In this document: one piece after another, positions 48,936 to 60,585 of the stretch
Layout of the letters: every line of letters starts with the position of its first letter
Numbering within the stretch: position 1 is the first letter of the stretch
Assembly (NCBI GenBank): GCA_035235625.1
Contig: CP141145.1
Span: 27,530,563-27,594,562, forward strand
From: Saururus chinensis
Lineage: Eukaryota > Streptophyta > Magnoliopsida > Piperales > Saururaceae
Direction of reading: 5' to 3'
Length of the DNA stretch: 64,000 nucleotides
Translations under genes and position numbers: made by a program
The notes under the pieces: generated by a model
Seen by the model: only the letters and a program-made list of their open reading frames with translations
Database searches by the model: none
Told to the model about the DNA's origin: nothing

Positions 48936-50186
48936 GGCCGACGCTTCCTTAGTGGGCTGGCTGATAAGTTGGCCCAGATAAATGCTAAGCTCCTTTGTCA
49001 TCCATTCCATGCTACTCACTTACATTCCACTAGATTTACCCAAGGCTCTATTCTACTGATCTTTTTAATAATAAAAAAATCCCCTCCTCTATTTTGGGTC
49101 TCCATGGATTTATACTTGGTATAAATGATTTGTTGGTGCGCATAAGGATATGGTGCTCTAAGTGGCTGATTATCTTACCCTTCTAGTTTCACTCACCCAC
49201 CTTAAAAAAAATATCAATTCTATTTTGTGTAGATATATTCATAATATATTCTCTATGCTCCTGTTTAAGCTCTTATAGTTCACCATTGGATAAAAGTAAA
49301 GAAAATAAAGATCAAAATTTTGGCACAGGCCAAGGCGGGATACATTATGTAGGAGCCTAGATTGACTCCTTGTGCCGACAAAATTCAAAATCTAGCTCAC
49401 CCAATATCAAGTTTCCCATGGCAAAAGAAGAAGAAAAGGGGAAAAAGAGGAGGAAGTAGTTGAGACAGAAAAGTAGGAGGCAATATCAACATCAAAGGAG
49501 GAAAAGAGAAACACATGACAACAATGTAGGAGGAATTGGCAATGGCGGCAAGTGACGAGGAGGAGCAAGAGGAGAAGTGATGTTGGCTGAGACATCAATG
49601 GTGTGGAGGAGGAGGGGATTTACGGTTAGAGGGAGGTGTTAAGGTATAGTTTAAAGGAAAAGATTTCATGGCCTCTTACCATGACCCGAGGATATGTGGA
49701 GGGGGAAAACCTAGTTTCATAGTGATGTGACAGCCTCTAATTGTTGGTTACCAAGCCTTGGAGTTCTAATTTAAAGTGAGGAGTTTTTTTTTTTAACAAA
49801 AATGTTAGTGGAGTAAAATGATATGGTGCGTAAAAAAGGGGTAGGAAAACAAGGGCATTATCATAACACAACTTTTAAAACTTCTAAGTGATTATGAAAA
49901 ACATGGTGAAATGTCTTCAATTAGTATCATTACAATTTATATGAATCAAAGTTATGCCAAAATATAGAAACAATGGAAAAAGGTACCCAAACTCTATTTA
50001 TGTACCTACAAATTGGAAAATTTTGATTTAAATATTCCTTTCGTCCCAATTATTTTTTTGAAGACATCTTCATACTAATGTACTAGACTAGCAGTAGAAA
50101 GAGTATTATGTTGGGCCCTGACTTCAAATGACATTAATAGCACCATTTGGGAAAAAAATTGTCTCCTATTAATAGTTCTTTTTGGC
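48936..50186. other. Intergenic DNA between the hnRNP gene and the Harbinger element
   Basis: No gene, RNA or transposon boundary was recognised. There is a purine-rich stretch at 49420-49640. Confidence 0.45.
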
Positions 50187-50879
50187 TTAGGGTCCATTTG
50201 TTTAGTCTAATTTAGAATTGAATCTTAATAAGTTATCAAAAAGTCACTTTTAAATGGCTTTTCAGGGCATTTGTTTAAGACTGAATTCAGATCCTAAATC
50301 AGTCAATAAATTAGATGTACGTTCAAAAGTGTCAATCAACGGTCAGATGTATTTCAACCACTTACTGCCTCTGAAAACCTAAAACGCAACCCCGACCTTC
50401 ATCTCTCCTCTCCCAATCGCAACGATAGCCAGTTTCTGCTTCCCGTCGGCCTCCACTCCTTCCCCGAGTTGGATCCCGATGGCCGTCGCCCAGCCGCCTT
50501 GACTCCGCTCTTCTATTTTGATTTCAGCAACCGAGCTTCGGATTTCAGGACGTGGCGAGTACTCTTCTCACCCTGCTCCTCGCTTCTTCTCTTTTTCCAC
50601 TTTCATTTTTATTTTTTCCACCTTCGGAACCTTCATTGCGTCCATTGAAGTGCCCACTGCTTCTTGTCGGTGAGTTTCCGCCGGCTCCTCTGCTTCATGT
50701 TGGTGGTTTTGCTCTTTGATGCTTTCTATTTTATTTTGTCATCAGTTTTTGAATTTTTGTGGGATCTAATGATGGGATTTTTTGTTGGTTGTAATTAGTT
50801 TGATACAATGTATTTTCCCCCTTTGTTTTTCATGTTCTTTTGATTTTTTTGCTCATTTGGGAGGGGAAGGGAAGCAATT

Positions 50880-51466
50880 TGGGTTGCTTAATCTGTTTGG
50901 AGGGATGTTCAGAGCTACCTGACCAGGCATTGTCTGAGTTACAACATTTTGGATCAGGAGTTCGATTCCTCTCATTAGACTGCTGTTTTGGAATCACAGA
51001 TAATGCCCTTACTTCTATTTCTGCAGGATGCCCGTCTTTGGTATCAATTAGTCTCTACAGGTCTAATGTCATAGACACTGGCTTGGAGATCCTTGCAAAC
51101 TCCTACTGGGGCTTAGAGTACATGAACATTTCCTATTGCAGTAACCTTTCTGATCGTGGAATCAGAGCTCTCTCGAAGTGTTGTCTCAAGCTGAATGTCT
51201 TGATAATTTCTTATTGTAGACACATAGATGGCACTGGCTTGAGCGGGTGTTCTTCGTCTCTTGCTTTTCTAGAAGCAGATTGTTCCTTGTTAACCTGTGA
51301 AGGGCTTCTTGCTGCCATTAGTGGAGGTGGTCTTGAGTACCTGAATGTGTCAAACCTAAGGAATTGGGCAGGAGGGGACGGTTTGGATGGAATTGGGTCT
51401 GGGTTTGCAAGGAGGCTCCAACGTCTTAATCTTTGGTTGTGCAGACAATGTATTTTTTGCTTATGA
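50880..51466 (+). pseudogene. Captured F-box/LRR (FBL12-like) fragment inside the Harbinger element
   Basis: An open frame of about 195 codons carries consecutive leucine-rich repeats: CSELPDQALSELQ, LSLDCCFGITDNALTSISAG, CPSLVSISLY, TGLEILANS, MNISYCSNLSDRGIRALSK, CCLKLNVLIISYCRHIDGTG, GLLAAISGGGLEYLNV, GIGSGFARRLQRLNLWLC. This matches the middle of plant F-box/LRR-repeat protein 12 (SCF ubiquitin-ligase substrate receptors). The F-box and the last third of the LRRs are missing, and the frame runs out after LCRQC. An ATG at 50840 opens the frame in non-homologous sequence. It lies between the element's left terminus and the transposase on the same strand, so it is a transduplicated host fragment. 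The absence of stops suggests recent capture or some selection. It cannot join an SCF complex without the F-box but could compete for substrates; that is inference. Confidence 0.8.
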
Positions 51467-51469
51467 TAT

Positions 51470-52256
51470 TTTTTGCATATAACATGATTCAGTTAGTTAA
51501 TTTGGAAGATTGACTGGTAATTATCTTTCGGTTAGTTGATTTCTTACTTGGCACATTTCAGCACTCTTATATGTTCCAGACAATTACAACCCAAGTCAGA
51601 ATCTCTTCTCAGTGAGCTACGGACAGTTGAGGTTTGCTCTCTTTATAATGAAAGCTGCTGGAAGCGGCTGTTAAATTTTGATACTCCATAATATCTAGTT
51701 GTTTTGTTTTCTGATTTGGTATATTAGTTTATTTCATTAAAATGCTCTGCCACATTATCTACCTTTCAAAACAATTATATTTTTTTTATTTGGAACAATC
51801 ACTGGAAAACATTCTATACTCACCAGTCCTTGAATTTTCCATCTACAGATCAGTTAGTTGCCGGAACTTTTTCCAAGGACCAAGAGAGGAAGACAAGAAA
51901 ATCAGAAATTTAACACTCTGAGACAAGTGGTGCACACTGTGAACAATCAATCAACTGGACTAATGTTTTGAGCTCTGAGAAAGACAGAGGTGAATTCACT
52001 TTTTCCTTGCTGATCTTTTCCTAGTTCTTGTGTCAGTTCAAATAAACAATTTTTATCACTTTAATTCACTTTTTTCCTCACATTTTCTTTCCATGTTTTG
52101 CTAATGACCCACATAGTACAATGTCTTTTTTCTTCAGATTCCTCCTCCTTCCCCACACGTCGGATCTCCCTCTCCTGACTCCCATCTCCACCCCGTTGGC
52201 CAAGGTTAATATAGTTTTTCATATGTTACATTTCTTGTAATATATTTTTCATGCAG
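51470..52256 (+). other. Harbinger internal region, unassigned
   Basis: This should hold the transposase N-terminal exons, including the first catalytic Asp (DGTH motif), but I cannot find them. It has pyrimidine-rich stretches at 52110-52200 and no clear ORF. Confidence 0.45.
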
Positions 52257-52979
52257 TTGTACCAGTGGAAAAACAAATTCCTTATAGGGGTAGAGGTCGT
52301 GGAGATTGCTATCAAAATGTTTTAGCAATATGTGATTTCAACATGATATTTACTTATATTTGGCCTGGATGGGAGGGAACAGCACATGATTATCGGGTTC
52401 TGCATGCAGTTGTTTCTGACCCAAGTAGTAACTTTCCATTTCCTCCACCGGGTAAGAAACTCTTTCTAAATTATATAATATGTGCAAGTATTCTATGCTT
52501 CTTACTAAAAAGTTTTTATATATTTTTATAATGCAGATAAATATTATTTAGGTGATGCTGCATATACAAATAAAAGATACTTCTTGACACCATATCGGAA
52601 TGTACGCTACTGGTTACCTGAATTTAGGTGACGTGCTCCAACTAGGACGAGACATGAAATATTTAATCATTCCCGTGCAAAGTTGAGAAATGTGATTGAG
52701 AGGTCTTTTGCAGTGTTGAAGAAACGATATCCTATCTTGCGTATGATGGCGCCTTTTTCCTTTAATATCCAAAGAGATATTGTCATTTCATGTGTAGCCA
52801 TTCATAATTATCTTAGAAGGCTTACTATTCAAGGTGTTGTGAGTGATAATCTGTTTGACACATATGAGGACAACAATGTGAATCTTGAGGTATTTCTTGA
52901 AGAAGATATTGTTGAGTCAAATGTGGAACATGAGAGTTTTATGAACCAATTGCGTGAGGAGTTGGCCGATATTCTTATG
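52257..52979 (+). pseudogene. PIF/Harbinger transposase (DDE_Tnp_4) fragment
   Basis: The transposase cuts the element out and inserts it at TTA/TNA sites. An exon from a TTTTTCATGCAG acceptor (52257-52451) reads VPVEKQIPYRGRGRG and QNVLAICDFNMIFTYIWPGW, with catalytic D in GTAHDYRVL, to PPP. The next exon (52537-52979) reads YYLGDAAYTNKRYFL, TPYRNVRYWLPEFR, then LRNVIERSFAVLKKRYPILR (catalytic E), CVAIHNYLRR and an acidic tail ending EELADILM. The TGA at 52629-52631 interrupts it, and the first catalytic Asp exon is missing. A terminal mini-exon may lie at 57857-57911 beyond the nested LTR; joining the two gives an intron of about 89 bp once LTR C is removed. It is inactive as it stands. Confidence 0.85.
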
Positions 52980-53689
52980 GTAAGAAGTAGATATTTTAAA
53001 TTTTATGTAGTACTTTTTATTCATATATATATATATATTAATATATTAATAATTGTAACGCCCGAGATTTTTCATCCCTTTTTCTCAAAACTCATAGAAT
53101 TTTTTTTTCCATAAATCGGAGTCAAAACGATAAAATCAAAACCTGTTTATAATTTAAAACATCATACGGTTAAACATCGTATTGTCAAATCAAATATCCT
53201 CAGGCGCTACCCGAAAACACACGTACGAATAAATTCTGCTATGATCATAGACTTTTAAATACAAATCACTCTCCCAAGCATCCCTGAGTACAAGTCCCAT
53301 AACAAATTCACGTACTAATCCAATTCAAAGTCCAGAATAAAACATCTTAAAGTCTCATCTCACTCAATACAGGAGATCGTGGCACAAATAAACTCGCAGA
53401 GAGTCAAGCAGATACCTGAGTCAACGGGAATCAATCCACCGCTGAAACGAGCGTCCATCACCAGGAGCTCTCCGCACAACCTCGCAAAACCTCCCGTACA
53501 ACGGGGCTAAAAATAGTAGGGTGAGTATTTTCATACTCAGTAGGAAAATACTCAGTAGGGGAAATCCCAAACGGTGAACTCCATAAGTTCAAAAATGCAT
53601 GCATCATGCAACTCAAACATGAAGCAGAAGCATATCAATATCATGCTCAAATTCATACAAACATGCCAAATGCACCAACGTGCCACAGA

Positions 53690-53776
53690 CATACCGAAGG
53701 CACCATCGTGCCAAAATCATACCGAAGGCACCATCGTGCCAAAATCATACCACAGGCACCATTGTGCCAAAATCAT
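53690..53776. repeat. 28-bp tandem repeat, 3 units
   Basis: The unit is ACCGAAGGCACCATCGTGCC followed by AAAATCAT, in LTR C. It is the first of five arrays. Confidence 0.9.
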
Positions 53777-53799
53777 AATATCCAATCAACTTACACAAA

Positions 53800-54200
53800 C
53801 ACCCTTATCCAGGGTCATACAATTTACTCGTACCACCGTACGCATACTCATACAACATACGCATACTTGTATGATCTTACTCGTACAATCGTATGCTCAC
53901 TCATACAGCTTACCCATACATGTACGACCTTACTGCATTAATCAGACTCGTACGACCTTACTCGTACGGTACCGCACAAAATCATACTTACTGTCTTACT
54001 CAGAACCATATTCTCACAATCGTACTCATACTCTTACAGTCGTGCTCATACTCATACGCTTACAGTCTTACTCATACTCATACGCTTATAGTCTTACTCA
54101 TACTCATACACTTACAGTCTTGCTCATACTCATACACTTACAGTCCTGCTCATACACATACAATCGTACTCACACTCATACAGTCGTACTCATAATCGTA
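53800..54200. repeat. Degenerate tandem array of CATACTCATACGCTTACAGT words
   Basis: About 400 bp of variants (TACAGTCTTACTCATACTCA and others), in LTR C. Confidence 0.85.
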
Positions 54201-54439
54201 CACATATCAACGACCACTGAAGCTCATTACAACTAATAAGCTCCAGGCGTCGAAATGGAAAAAAAGAATGCCACCGGGGCAACACCTTAACCTCCGGGAG
54301 TGACTAGACGCCATGGACTTTTCCGAAGGTAAGGCACACTAATGCTCATGGGGCCTTTGGATCAAACAGTAAGAGTAGATCCATGATACTACTTACCTGA
54401 GCGCGCAAACATAAACACCCACACATAAGGGGTCATACA

Positions 54440-54647
54440 GTTGCCCACCATAATGGGTCTTATAGTGCCATAGAATCGCCCACCATAATGGGTCTTATAG
54501 TGCCGCAGAATTGCCCACCATAATGGGTCTTATAGTGCCGTAGAATTGCCCACCATAATGGGTCTTATAGTACCGTAGAATTGCCCACCATAATGGGTCT
54601 TATAGTGCCGCAGAATTGCCCACCATAATGGGTCTTATAGTGCCATT
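54440..54647. repeat. 35-bp tandem repeat, 6 units
   Basis: The unit is TTGCCCACCATAATGGGTCT followed by TATAGTGCCGTAGAA. Each unit holds the inverse repeat CCCAC-CATAAT-GGG, so every unit can form a small stem. Confidence 0.93.
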
Positions 54648-54689
54648 GCCACTCTTGGGCGTAAAACATACAAAGGCCACTTGGGCGTA

Positions 54690-54960
54690 AACATACGGTG
54701 CCACTCTTGGGCGAGACCATACAACGCTCTCAACAGAGCATCAAATGTCTAGGCTTACACAAAGCACACGTACCAAATCAAAACATACGTCGCTCTCGCC
54801 AGAGCATCGCACGTCCGGGCTTCATACAAAGACGCAGACAAAGTCGAAACGTACATCGCTCTCAACGTAGCATCAAACGTCCGGGCTTATACAAAGACGC
54901 AGACCAAATCGTAAACAACGTCGCTCTCGCCAGAGCATCAGACGTCCGGTGCTCTACATA
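54690..54960. repeat. About 60-bp tandem repeat, 4 units
   Basis: Units carry CGCTCTC(GC/AA)(C/G)AGAGCATC and CGTCCGGGCTTATACAAAGA. LTR B has a single matching CTCAACAGAGCATTAAAATC piece at about 20115, so the array expanded in the C lineage. Confidence 0.88.
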
Positions 54961-55714
54961 GCACACAGACAACATCCCGCAGGATAAACACCATGGCAAG
55001 ACATGATAAACGCTCGGCCAACTCATCAGCGGCCAGCTCAAACACGAAACTTAATCCGTCGAACCCTCAGGTCTCAAACTCACAACGCTATCATTAGCTG
55101 TGCTTATAATTCAAGTTCGAATTAAGTATATTATGCGGTACAATTATGCCACACAAACTCACAGTCCTCGATTGGTCAAACTGAAGCTGAGCCCGATCCG
55201 AAACCCAAGTTCGTCAGGGCAGCAGACTTCACTTACCCGTCCACATCATGGACAAAACTCATCGTACACCATACCCTTACAGTCTTACACTTCGCCATCC
55301 ATCTTATGGCCAAACTCTTACACTGACATCCTCAAATAACGCTCCTCAGAGCCAACCCAGTTGTCGCCCTCTTACTTATATCTCACTTATTATTATACTT
55401 ACTTTTCACTTCATAATCTGTACGTTATGCTTGTACAATTATGAACACTCTTACTGTCTGACAAACGCCCAACATACAATCCACCCCAAACCAAACCATT
55501 CTAATCCTTGCCCATCATACTCATATCCTCTGTCATACGCTTACACAACCGCATCCAAATTCAGACAGAGTTTCTGTCACCTCTTACTGTCCATCGCCCA
55601 TACTTCTGCCCACAACACTTACACACATCCAAAGCATAGGCAAAATGCCATCATACATACGTATGTCCCACACATACGTATAACATACACATACGGTCAT
55701 ACATACATAACTTA

Positions 55715-55930
55715 CAAATATGCACGCTAGCCATCACTAGCACATGCATCCACACGTCAAACATGCACGCTAGCCATCACTAGCATATGCATACATCAAA
55801 CATGCACGCTAGCCGTCACTAGCACATGCATACATCAAACGTACACGCTAGTCATCTCTAGCATGTGCACACACACATTCATACATACTTCAAACATGCA
55901 CGCTAGCCATCACTAGCACATGCATAACCC
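55715..55930. repeat. About 42-bp tandem repeat, 5 units
   Basis: The unit is ACATGCACGCTAGCCATCAC followed by TAGCACATGCATACATCAA. Each unit has the inverse pair GCTAG-CCATCA-CTAGC. Confidence 0.9.
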
Positions 55931-57570
55931 ATACATAGCATACTGACATATTTGCTAGCCATCGCCAGCGCATACATACTCCACATCCATAAAACATGCA
56001 TACATCTCATGCATATCAATCATACCATACAATCATGCTTACACGCACATCATGCAATCGGATCGTTACTTAACATCCAAGCATGGAATCATACAATCCT
56101 AGCATGCTACTACTCATTCAAAGCATGCTTCATGAATTTACGAGTTCAAAGCTCCCCTACCTCGTAATCATGACGTTCGATGGCGAGCACATGACGGTGG
56201 CGGCGTCGGCGGCGGAGTTGGCGGTCAAAACCATTGCCTGGCTGAGAGAGCTGCTGTTCCGAGGGTTTCAAGATGCGCCGGAACTATCACGGCCAAACAG
56301 AGTGTCAAAACTCAATGCGGCAAAACCCGCGATCCACGGTGGCACCCTAGGGCGGCCGGGAGAAAAGTCGTGCCAACATATGTGGCGGTGCGATCAGATG
56401 TCAAGGGTGTACACTCTGAAGATCGGCCGGTGGCTAAAACGTGCTCAGCCAGCCACAAAGACGTCGAAATCGGCCGTGGACAGCACCCAACGACAACGAT
56501 TCCGGTCAACAAAGGCCCACATAAGGGCGGAGAGCGTGGGGCAACGCTCGAGAATCAACGGAGAGGTGGTGGAGGACGGCTCTAGTGGTCAACTCCACTC
56601 GGTGGCAAAGCCAACCGATGGTTAGGCGGCACAAATGCGGCACCTAAACCCAGAAGTACACGCGTGGCCACATGCGCACGCGGCCCAAAGGGCGGGGGAA
56701 ATGGGGCGACTCAAGGCCCACAAAAGCCAACCGGGCTAAGGCCCTTAGCTGTGGCCAATCTAAGCGGCGACGTCGCCAATCGCCACCCACAACCAATACC
56801 CATGGTGCGGGCGGCTGTGCATCTCGCACGGTATAAGGCAATGACAAGTGGCCCATTCCGAGCGGTAATATAATTAGGCCAAGTGGGGCTGACCCTCACT
56901 GTCGCCGTGCCAGGGCAGAGCCCATAATGGCCAAATAGCATACGGCTCGCCGAGGACCACAGCCCAAGACGCACCCAAAGCGTCTAATCGGGCGGAGCAA
57001 GGCAATAGGGGCGAGGCGGGGTCGAAAACGGCAACCCCCTACTGACACTGGGTCGAGGTAGGCTGGACGGAGCCCATCCGGTGGCAGAACGACGACCGGA
57101 AACACACCGGCGTCCAAAACATCCCACGGACAGTGAGAAGCAAATAGTAACAAAAACCCGACCAAAAGATCGGTAGCTCACCACGGAGCGAAGAAAGCAT
57201 GGCGGCGGCTCCAGCCAGTGTCTATGGGTTCCTAGCGGCCAACTAAACATAAGTCTAGTTGAGAGCAGCCGCAAACGATGTCAAAATCGTACACCCACAG
57301 TGCAAAAACGGGATTGAAGGAGAGAAAAACCCGAAAAAAGGTTCGGTACCTCGTGGATGAGCGAAGAGGCCGTGGCAGCGGTCATAGCCGGTACCCACGG
57401 ACTCGTGGCGGTGAGGCAAAGCGGATCCTGACAAGAATCAACGGAATCCGACATTGGAGGAGGGAGAACGGAGCGACCAGATATGCCCTCGGGTTTTCTC
57501 AAAAACTCACTGGACGTCATTTCTGTTTTTCTGGATGTCGGTTCTGTGAAAACCGATGGGGAGGAAGATG

Positions 57571-57577
57571 TATATAG
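57571..57577 (-). promoter_or_regulatory. TATA box of LTR C
   Basis: The minus strand reads AACTATATACATC, with a small TCGGTT/AACCGA stem about 30 bases downstream where transcription would start. Confidence 0.5.
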
Positions 57578-58374
57578 TTAATCTTTTTAATTTTTACATC
57601 TACATCCCCAATGCGCGTTAACCCACTGGTTACGTGTCGAACCTCCAAAATTCGCGTCGTAAGCGCGCAGCGAGGCCCGTGGCCCACGACTAAGCCCCAC
57701 ACCCGACTCTACGGGTATAAATATGGGGAAAAGATACAAATACCCATACGCTGAAACGTCACATTTTCCTGCCAAAAATGACCAGAAAAATGGCAGAAAA
57801 ATCCCAGAAAATCGTAGAAAAATCATGGACCTTACAATAATATTTTATAATTTCAGGGGCACAGATAGTGAGCAGAGAGATATGGAGTCTGGACAACTAG
57901 AGTATTTGTAGGTGGTTTGTATGTGTTTTTAATGTATCAAAATTTTATGAGACTTATTGTGATTGGTAGTTTTGTAATTAAACAAGATTTTACATTCACA
58001 GTTTAGTAACTTTTCTTTTGGACCTTTTGTCATATAATCCCCCATTAAAGTTTGAGTTAAATAGTGGAGATTATTTAAATAGTAATAAAATATTTAATAA
58101 TAAAAAAATAAAATAAATTTATTTGGTTTGATTGTCAACTATAAACACTTCATGATCTTTACTATAATAAATTTTTTTTAGTACAAATTAAAAAATTATT
58201 TATTTTAAATTTTTTAAAAATTTAACATATTCAGATTCAGATTCAGATCCAGATCTAGATCTGATTTAGATTCAAATTCAGTGTCAGATTCAGATTGTGA
58301 GCTTTTTAGAATTTTCAGTTAGCTTTTTAGATTCAGATTCAGATTCAGATTCAGACCAAACAAACAGACCCTTA

Positions 58375-58550
58375 GTTTAAAAAAGTGTCAAAGGGCTATT
58401 TTCTATTTTCTTAGTTGTGAATCCTACCATTCAAATGGAGCTATTAATATGAAACAAAAGAGTAAGTTATAACACAATATATAGAAACAAGTATATGAAG
58501 AAAGATATAAGAGTAGAATGTTTAAATGTATGTAATAGAAAATGGATTGT
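58375..58550. other. No feature seen
   Basis: Short AT-rich stretch right of the Harbinger element. Confidence 0.4.
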
Positions 58551-58554
58551 AAAA

Positions 58555-58801
58555 AGCTTGACTATGTGTTGATGGGATGGCCAACATGCTTCAAGAAGCA
58601 TAGGTCATGAATTCAAATGCCAACTCTCTTAGCCACCCACCTAAAATTGTATCCCAATTTACTTGGTAGATAAGATGGGTGAGCCTTGTACATACCAAAG
58701 CAGATTGGTGACGGGATACAATGCTCTATGAGGCCGGTAACCTGCCCCTTCTAGTTAGGTCCTAAGGATTCAAACACCCTTTTTATCAACTAAAAAAAAG
58801 T
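58555..58801 (+). mobile_element. tRNA-derived SINE-like element
   Basis: It has an A-box-like TGATGGGATGGCC near 58572 and a B-box-like GGTCATGAATTCAAATGCC near 58603, about 30 bp apart. The body is about 200 bp, ending TTATCAACTAAAAAAAAG. The TTAG.TAGATAAG..GGGTGAGCC body style is that of Au-type plant SINEs. No exact duplication was found. Confidence 0.5.
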
Positions 58802-58899
58802 TAGAGATTATTACAAATCACAAATACATTTTTTTCATAGAAAAGGATTAGATGCTTTGTAAAGTAAATAGACCATCCAGAAGTCCTCCAAAACATGGG

Positions 58900-59450
58900 A
58901 TAGAAACGAATACAAATTATTAACCCAACATTCTTACATCATAAGCCATGTTGGCTATCACATTAGCACTATAGTTTCTTTTTCTATAAACATGAAGGAT
59001 AGAAACATATTAGAAGGCAAGAAGCAAGTCTTCTTTAACTAAGAAAGGTATAGTCCATGGTGCAAACAAAGCCTTTAGGTTGTTGAAGTAAGTCACAACA
59101 AAGGAGTGGTCCTTCTGAATTCAAAAAATTTACAAATATGATAAATTGGGGGAGCCTATGCAAAAACCATTCTTTGCTCCATATTTCTTGAAGATCGCTC
59201 TAGACTTCTAATGACTTATTTGTATAAATGAGATTGTTTACAAGGTCAACATCAATTGAATTAAGAAACCAATAGAGTTCCATATCGTTCCAATATTGCT
59301 AGAAAGTAAATTCTCTCAGAGAAAATGCGGCATTTGGGCAAGGATTGGTTCCACCAACAAATGACAATTTATTTTTGGCACTAAGCGCCATGCACATTGT
59401 TCAATTTCATGTTAAATAATTGTCTTCCATTGAGATGAGGACAACTCCAA
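58900..59450 (-). pseudogene. Copia gag (UBN2-type) remnant
   Basis: On the minus strand: MALSAKNKLSFVGGTNP (about 59395), LYWFLNSIDVDLVNNLIYTN and SLE (59280-59205), DLQE.YGAKNG, then FVVTYFNNLKALF (about 59090) match the N-terminal gag domain of Copia elements. Frames shift at least twice. Right after it, at about 58985-58930, HVYRKRNYSANVIANMAY looks instead like the end of a LINE RNase H domain. Confidence 0.6.
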
Positions 59451-60100
59451 GATTGTTAGAATTATGGAGGTAGTATGGATTTGAGGAATCTAATGGAACA
59501 ACATAGTAGCATGGCTTGTTCCTGATGAATGCTTGAAGCAAACATTATCATTTGTTGTGGAAATGAAGAAGACTGAAATAACAAGATATAAACACATTGT
59601 ATGTGAACAAGTGGTTGATAATCACATACGAGGATAATCACGATGTGAGTGAACAATGGCAGAGAAGAGGCCCCTTGTTGAGCCACCATGTTAAAGTGAG
59701 AATTTTGTTACTTTCATTGATCTATCACAAGCTTACATATAAACTTCTTTACAATAATGGAACCCACATGATTGGGATCAATCAGACATACATAGATAAG
59801 GTACAATATCTTATACTATATAACTTTACAAAGAAGTTGCAATTAATTATGGGTGATCAACAATAACATAAAGAGAAATTAGCTTTGGGATAGATGGAAA
59901 TCCTATCGCTAGGTAAAGTGTTGTATATGGAAAATATGCAATTGTCAACAAGGGATGCAACCAGAGGGCCTTAGATTGTGCATGAGTTAGACATTTTAGA
60001 TTGATAGTAGCCAGAAAAACTAAGTGCTTTCCACATTCCAATAGTTGATTCTCCCTTCAAAATCCTAAGATACAAAAAATGTACAATAACCTCCTCTATT
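59451..60100. other. No gene recognised
   Basis: Possible Copia leader/LTR sequence upstream of the minus-strand gag remnant. No boundaries are supportable. Confidence 0.3.
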
Positions 60101-60106
60101 GTGATC

Positions 60107-60585
60107 AATGTTTTGAAACTCAGCCCTACCATCAACCTAAATTGGTCGCCAGGCCGGGTCATCCCGATCCAACCACGGGTTGACCTATTAATAACCACAT
60201 TGAAGAAAATCAATTACTCTCCTAATAAACTTGATAATTTAGTGATACTTGAGTGCCTTCTTAAATCTAATAATACATGTCGATGTCATATCTCCAATTC
60301 ATTGTAGCCTAGTTGGTGAAGGCACATGCAAAGTTGTGAAAAAGGTTGATGTTCGAATCCCGTTGACAACCATTCAAGAATTTTTTGTGGTGCTCGATCA
60401 TGACCAATATGTAGTCGGCATCAATCTAGCTCAGAATGTCGGGTTAATAGTTCAATCAATTGTGCCAACATGACCCGACAGGGTTAATCTTACTTGCAAC
60501 CTGGATGCACTAACCTATTTGTATGGTAGATCCAATCAAACCCGGTATGACCACCAAGTTAGTCCCAATTTTAAAACACTAGTTG
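60107..60585. mobile_element. Possible MITE-like repeat holding a tRNA-like SINE
   Basis: The ends AATGTTTTGAAACTCAG and (reverse-complemented) AGTGTTTTAAAATTGGGAC are roughly inverted, and a related end occurs at 12515. Inside, 60303-60365 has a clear A box (TAGCCTAGTTGG, 60305-60316) and B box (TGATGTTCGAATCCC, 60348-60362). The spacing is tRNA-like, but there is no folded tRNA, so a SINE is likely. Confidence 0.45.

Larger units (their letters stand above)
53054..57836 (-). mobile_element. Giant solo LTR C (4783 bp, TSD ATAAT)
   Basis: The plus strand starts TGTAACGCCCGAGATT and ends CATGGACCTTACA. Identical ATAAT flanks lie at 53049-53053 and 57837-57841. There is no coding domain and no internal LTR border. 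A minus-strand TATA box at 57571-57577 leaves a U3 of about 260 bp and about 4.5 kb of transcribed R-U5. It shares ordered blocks with B and the CCTTACA terminus with D. It lies within the last transposase intron of the Harbinger element. The plus-strand ORFs of 220, 180 and 160 codons in it follow simple repeats and composition and are not taken as genes. Confidence 0.85.
50190..58371 (+). mobile_element. PIF/Harbinger DNA transposon with captured host gene and nested LTR
   Basis: The termini are GGGTCCATTTGTTTAGTCT (left) and, reverse-complemented, GGGTCTGTTTGTTTGGTCT (right). TTA duplications lie at 50187-50189 and 58372-58374. Subterminal GATTCAGATTC repeats at the right end (58215-58355) are typical of plant Harbinger elements. 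Without the nested LTR C it is about 3.4 kb. It contains an F-box/LRR fragment (50880-51450) and a transposase (52257-52979). The usual MYB/SANT-like second ORF is not seen, so it is non-autonomous. Confidence 0.85.

Noticed and set aside
53574..54236. 220-codon plus-strand ORF in LTR C
   Set aside because: It follows the CATACTCATACG tandem array, and the frame stays open because of composition. No domain, and antisense to the LTR's predicted transcription.
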